A DNA stretch of 64,000 bases from Sphaerisporangium rufum (GTDB lineage: Bacteria; Actinomycetota; Actinomycetes; Streptosporangiales; Streptosporangiaceae): contig NZ_BOOU01000053.1 in assembly GCF_016863395.1 (NCBI RefSeq), forward strand, positions 1-64,000. The letters are read 5' to 3'. The first letter of the stretch is position 1. Each line of letters starts with the position of its first letter. A program made the translations under genes and the position numbers. Below, piece by piece: positions 60,634 through 64,000 of the stretch. The notes under the pieces are model-generated. The model searched no databases and was not told the origin of the DNA. It saw nothing but the letters and a program-made list of their open reading frames with translations.

Positions 60634-62241
60634 ATGACGGAGACCGAGGCCGCGGCCGTGCCTGGCCGGCGGCGGGAGGTCATGGCGGTCCTGCCCGGGC
60701 TGATGCTGGCGATGATCCTCGCCATGCTGGACAACATGATCGTCGGCACCGCGATGCCGCGCATCGTCGGCGAGCTGGGCGGCCTCTCCCACCTGTCCTG
60801 GGTGGTGACGGCCTATGTACTGGGGACCACGGTCTCCACCCCGATCTGGGGCAAGATCGGCGATCTGTACGGCCGCAAGACCATCTTCCTGGCGTCGATC
60901 GGCATCTTCATGGTCGGCTCGGTGCTGTGCGGCATGGCCGGCTCCGACCTGTTCGGCGGGCCGGCCGACGGCATGAGCGAGCTGATCGGCTTCCGCGCGC
61001 TGCAGGGCCTGGGCGCCGGCGGGCTCATGGTGAACGCCATGGCCATCATCGGCGACCTGGTGCCGCCGCGCGAGCGGGGCCGCTACCAGGGCATCATGGC
61101 CGCGATGATGTCGCTGGCGATGGTCGCCGGGCCGCTGGTCGGCGGCTTCATCACCGACCACCTCGACTGGCGCTGGGCGTTCTACGTGAACCTGCCCATC
61201 GGCGCGGTCGCGTTCGTCTGGCTGCTGGTCCGGCTACGGCTGCCGAAGTACCGCACCGAGCACCGCATCGACTGGTGGGGGGCCGGCCTGCTCGCGGTGG
61301 GCATCACCGCGCTGGTGCTCATCACCACCTGGGGCGGCACCGAGTACGACTGGGGTTCCTGGCAGATCCTCGCGCTGGCCGCGGTCGCGGTGGTCACCTT
61401 GGCGATCTTCATCCCGGTGCAGCGCCGGGTGCCCGAGCCGATCATGCCGCTGCACGTCTTCGCCGACCGCAACTTCACGCTCATCTCCCTGATCGGTTTC
61501 CTGCTCGGCTTCGCGATGTTCGGCGTGATCAACTTCCTGCCGCTGTTCCAGCAGACCGTCCAGGGGCAGTCGGCCACCAACTCCGGCCTGCTGCTGCTGC
61601 CGATGATGGCCGCGATGATGGTCGTCTCGCTGTTCGTCGGCCAGGCCATCACCAAGACCGGCAAGTACAAGATCTATCCGGTGGCCGGCGGCGCGGTCAT
61701 GGTGGTGGGCATGTGGCTGCTGTCGCTGCAGGACGTGCACACCGGACCGCTGCAGACCGGCCTGTTCATCGCGGTCCTCGGCCTCGGTATGGGCGGCCTC
61801 ATGCAGACCACCATGCTGATCGCGCAGAACAGCGTGGAGCAGAAGGACCTCGGCGTCGCCAGCAGCGCGTCCATGTTCTTCCGGTCCATCGGCGGCTCGT
61901 TCGGCGTCTCGATCTTCGGTGCGGTCTTCAACCACCACCTGGTGGACGAGCTGACCGCCAAGCTGGGCCCGCAGGGGGCGCGGCTGGCCGAGGGCGGCGG
62001 CGGCCGGCTCGACCCCGCCGCGCTGGCCGGCCTGCCGGCGCCGGTCCGCACCGGGCTGCTGGAGGCGCTGGCCACCTCCATCTCCGGCATCTTCGTCTGG
62101 GCGATCGCCTTCGCGGTCGCGGTGCCGGTGCTGGCGGCCTTCATCAAGGAGATCCCGCTGCGCGGCGCCACCGCGCCCGGCGGCCCGGCCGGCCCCGACT
62201 CGGCGGCGAGCAAGGAGGAGGCCGTCGCCGCCTTCGACTGA
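60634..62241 (+). CDS. MFS drug efflux transporter, DHA2 (14-TMS) family
   Basis: The 535-residue protein has 14 probable membrane helices and the MFS motifs: DNMIVGTAMPRIVGEL (motif D1-like), GKIGDLYGRKTIFLASI (motif A) and GPLVGGFITDHLDWRW (motif C, the antiporter signature). It belongs to the EmrB/QacA group, proton-driven export of hydrophobic drugs or dyes. It is under the divergent TetR gene; operator and promoter lie in the gap. The substrate is not predictable. Confidence 0.94.
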   Translation: MTETEAAAVPGRRREVMAVLPGLMLAMILAMLDNMIVGTAMPRIVGELGGLSHLSWVVTAYVLGTTVSTPIWGKIGDLYGRKTIFLASIGIFMVGSVLCGMAGSDLFGGPADGMSELIGFRALQGLGAGGLMVNAMAIIGDLVPPRERGRYQGIMAAMMSLAMVAGPLVGGFITDHLDWRWAFYVNLPIGAVAFVWLLVRLRLPKYRTEHRIDWWGAGLLAVGITALVLITTWGGTEYDWGSWQILALAAVAVVTLAIFIPVQRRVPEPIMPLHVFADRNFTLISLIGFLLGFAMFGVINFLPLFQQTVQGQSATNSGLLLLPMMAAMMVVSLFVGQAITKTGKYKIYPVAGGAVMVVGMWLLSLQDVHTGPLQTGLFIAVLGLGMGGLMQTTMLIAQNSVEQKDLGVASSASMFFRSIGGSFGVSIFGAVFNHHLVDELTAKLGPQGARLAEGGGGRLDPAALAGLPAPVRTGLLEALATSISGIFVWAIAFAVAVPVLAAFIKEIPLRGATAPGGPAGPDSAASKEEAVAAFD

Positions 62242-62307
62242 CGCACCCGCCTCCGCCGGCCGGAAATCCGGTGGCCCGGCCGGCGGAGCCGTTGCTACCG
62301 TCGCCCG

Positions 62308-63078
62308 ATGATCGAGGAGCGGCTGGCCGGAGGCGGCGTCAACGAGGTGGTGCGGGTCGGCGCGACCGTGCGGCGACCGGCCGGGCCGTGGACGCCCACG
62401 GTGCACCGGCTGCTGGCGCACCTGGCCGGCCAGGGGTTCGCCGGCGCGCCGCGGGCCCACGGACTGGACGAGCGCGGCCGCGAGGTGCTCGACTTCGTGC
62501 CCGGCGAGGTCGCGCACTATCCGGTGCCCGGTCACGCGCGGACCGACGCCGCGCTCGCGGCGGCCGGCGCGTTGCTGCGCGCCTACCACGACGCGTCCGC
62601 CGGGTTCGTGCCACCGCCGGACGCCGTCTGGTACCACCCGCCGCGCGAGCCGGCCGAGGTCGTCTGCCACGGCGATGTCGCGACCTATAACTGCGTCTAC
62701 CGGGACGGCCTGCCGGTCGCGTTCATCGATTTCGACACCGCCCACCCCGGCCCGCGGCTGGCGGACGTCGCGTACGCGGCCTACCGCTTCGTCCCGCTGG
62801 CCGACCCCGAGCGGGTGGGGGAGGACGCGCCACCGGTACCCGAGCAGGCGCGCAGGCTGCGGCTCTTCCTGGACGCCTACCGGCTGGACGCGCCGCGGCG
62901 GGCCGGGCTGCCCGAGGCGGTGGCCGAACGGCTGGACGCCCTGGTGGATCACATGCGGCGGCGGGCCGCGGCGGGCGACCGGGCCTTCGCCCGGCACCTG
63001 GCCGACGGGCACGACCGCGTCTACCACGTCGACCGCGAGCACGTCGTCCGGCACGCGGCGAGGTTCCGGCTGCTCTGA
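62308..63078 (+). CDS. Aminoglycoside-phosphotransferase-like kinase
   Basis: The 256-residue protein has the APH/choline-kinase fold. The catalytic loop is HGDVATYN (HGDxxxxN) and the metal-binding motif is FIDFDTA. The N-terminal lobe is short and has no clear glycine loop; VVRVGATVRRP supplies the first strands. Many actinobacterial paralogues phosphorylate small sugars or amines, not drugs, so resistance should not be assumed. ATG 62308; no strong ribosome site. It lies 66 bases downstream of the efflux gene and may be co-transcribed. Confidence 0.87.
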   Translation: MIEERLAGGGVNEVVRVGATVRRPAGPWTPTVHRLLAHLAGQGFAGAPRAHGLDERGREVLDFVPGEVAHYPVPGHARTDAALAAAGALLRAYHDASAGFVPPPDAVWYHPPREPAEVVCHGDVATYNCVYRDGLPVAFIDFDTAHPGPRLADVAYAAYRFVPLADPERVGEDAPPVPEQARRLRLFLDAYRLDAPRRAGLPEAVAERLDALVDHMRRRAAAGDRAFARHLADGHDRVYHVDREHVVRHAARFRLL

Positions 63079-63444
63079 CCGGGAGATCCGCCGCCCGGCG
63101 CCGGCGCCCCGGCGGGATCGGGCCGGGTTCGCCCGCGGGCGAGGAGGAGGCCGTCGCCGCCTCCGACGGGATCCAGGCCCGCCCATCCGCGAGGCCGTGA
63201 CCGCCGAGGTCACGGCCTCGGCCGTCTCCGGCGCCGCGTTGCCGCGCCGCCCCGAGCGCGCGCCTCCTCGCCGATCTCATCAGGGTGCGCCCGAGCAGGA
63301 ACACCTCGACTCCGTGCATGTCCGTGACGTGCATCAAGGCGGATGCATCTTTCCGTATACATCTGTCTTGATACATCCAAAAAGATGCTTTATGGTGTTG
63401 ATGTGCCGAGGGGCGGAACCCGCTCCGGAATCTGAGGGGACTTC
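63079..63444 (+). promoter_or_regulatory. Promoter with repeated ACATC boxes before the alpha/beta hydrolase gene
   Basis: These 366 bases hold no gene. TTGATA (63368-63373) and TATGGT (63391-63396) stand 17 bases apart, a near-ideal housekeeping promoter 49 bases ahead of the ATG. Around it lie GATGCATC (63342-63349, a palindrome), TATACATC (63356-63363), GATACATC (63370-63377, over the -35) and GATGC (63384-63388). Repeated boxes of the type (G/T)ATRCATC on an AT-rich background suggest a repressor binding several sites; the regulator probably lies beyond the right edge. Confidence 0.65.
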
Positions 63445-64000
63445 ATGGACATCACCACCGCCGGCCGGACGACGACAGGCATGCTCCGGGTAGACGGCGC
63501 CTCGCTCTACTACGAGGTGCGCGGCACCGGTCCCGTGCTGCTCATCTCTCAGAGCGGCGAGGGAGACGCCGGACGCAGCAAGGACCTGGTCGACCTGCTC
63601 GCCGGCGACTACACCGTCGTGACCTACGACCGGCGCGGCCTGTCCCGCAGCACTCCGGACGACCCCGCCCAGGGGACGAGCCTGGCCGGCCACGCGGACG
63701 ACGTGCACCGCCTGCTGGCCGAACTGACCGACGAGCCGGCGCTCATGCTCGGCTGCAGCCTCGGCGCCTCCATCGGCTTCCATCTGATCCTGGAGCACCC
63801 CGGGCAGGTCGGCACGCTCGTCGCCCACGAACCCGTCACCCCGCGGTTGCTGCCGGGTGACCAGCGCGCCCGCCACGAGCAGGAGTTGGCGCACGTCCAG
63901 CAGGTCCACCGGCGCGACGGGCTGGCCGCGACGTTCAAGGTGATCGCCGAGGTGCTGGGCATCGACCCCGCCGACCCCGACGTCGAACCCGGCCTCACCC
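63445..64000 (+). CDS. Alpha/beta hydrolase, 3' end beyond the window
   Basis: The first 185 residues are seen. The fold starts with YYEVRGTGPVLLISQSGEGD, has TYDRRGLSRS, the nucleophile elbow GCSLGAS, and HEPVTPRLLP after it. The acid and histidine of the triad would lie past the edge. ATG 63445 follows GAGGGGA. Proteins of this type (haloalkane-dehalogenase-like or peroxidase-like hydrolases) are often under MarR/TetR control, in keeping with the promoter boxes upstream. Substrate unknown. The gene is cut by the end of the window. Confidence 0.88.
   Translation, partial: MDITTAGRTTTGMLRVDGASLYYEVRGTGPVLLISQSGEGDAGRSKDLVDLLAGDYTVVTYDRRGLSRSTPDDPAQGTSLAGHADDVHRLLAELTDEPALMLGCSLGASIGFHLILEHPGQVGTLVAHEPVTPRLLPGDQRARHEQELAHVQQVHRRDGLAATFKVIAEVLGIDPADPDVEPGLT

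Noticed and set aside
62308-63078. Drug-resistance phosphotransferase
   Set aside because: HGD and DFD motifs place it in the APH superfamily only; neither the substrate nor resistance can be inferred.

Overview
The window is 64 kb of very GC-rich actinomycete chromosome (GC-ending codons almost throughout, many GTG/TTG starts, AGGAG-type ribosome sites). Gene content is typical of Actinobacteria: ergothioneine operon, PknG-type kinase operon, SARP and LAL regulators, IcmF, WXG-free small secreted proteins, DUF1206. I infer a filamentous actinomycete, perhaps Actinomadura-like, but no rRNA or tRNA is present to place it. I see no prophage, insertion sequence or CRISPR array.

Layout. 0.1-7 kb: small secreted protein, tandem SRPBCC protein with an operator-like palindrome, class-3 lipase, membrane protein, orphan sensor kinase, Tat-exported flavin amine oxidase. 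7-21.9 kb: a regulator-heavy island. Three ATP-binding giant regulators (two SARP/BTAD, one LuxR/LAL) surround a transthyretin-fold protein that has lost the hydroxyisourate-hydrolase histidines and a 2-isopropylmalate-synthase-type enzyme; a dynamin-like GTPase and a small acidic repeat protein follow. 22-31.1 kb: a tightly overlapping operon: coiled-coil protein, PknG-like kinase, PP2C phosphatase, von Willebrand A protein, FHA protein, GlnX-like membrane sensor, GlnH-like glutamate-binding lipoprotein. It looks like a complete amino-acid-sensing phospho-relay in which kinase, phosphatase and FHA reader all carry the same type of zinc ribbon.

31.2-37.1 kb: kynurenine-formamidase-like hydrolase, Lrp regulator and tryptophan 2,3-dioxygenase (tryptophan catabolism), then a three-subunit molybdenum hydroxylase of the PaoABC type. 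37.3-39.4 kb: TetR-like HTH fused to TPR repeats. 39.6-44.2 kb: egtABCD on the minus strand. 44.5-53.3 kb: small secreted protein, HAD protein, ECF sigma/anti-sigma pair, baeRF-type protein, sensor kinase, a molybdate-type permease and a degenerate ABC ATPase with no binding protein, DUF1206 protein. 53.4-64 kb: fused isobutyryl-CoA mutase under a palindromic operator, two small proteins, YigZ, CHASE3-like kinase, a divergent TetR/MFS efflux pair with a clear operator, an APH-like kinase, and the 5' part of an alpha/beta hydrolase behind a promoter with repeated ACATC boxes.

Non-coding structure worth attention: a 20-bp-periodic array after the first SARP stop codon, a 106-bp low-GC element bounded by perfect 10-bp inverted repeats at 10.85 kb, an 18-bp perfect stem-loop between divergent genes at 45.6 kb, and several in-frame minisatellites inside coding regions.
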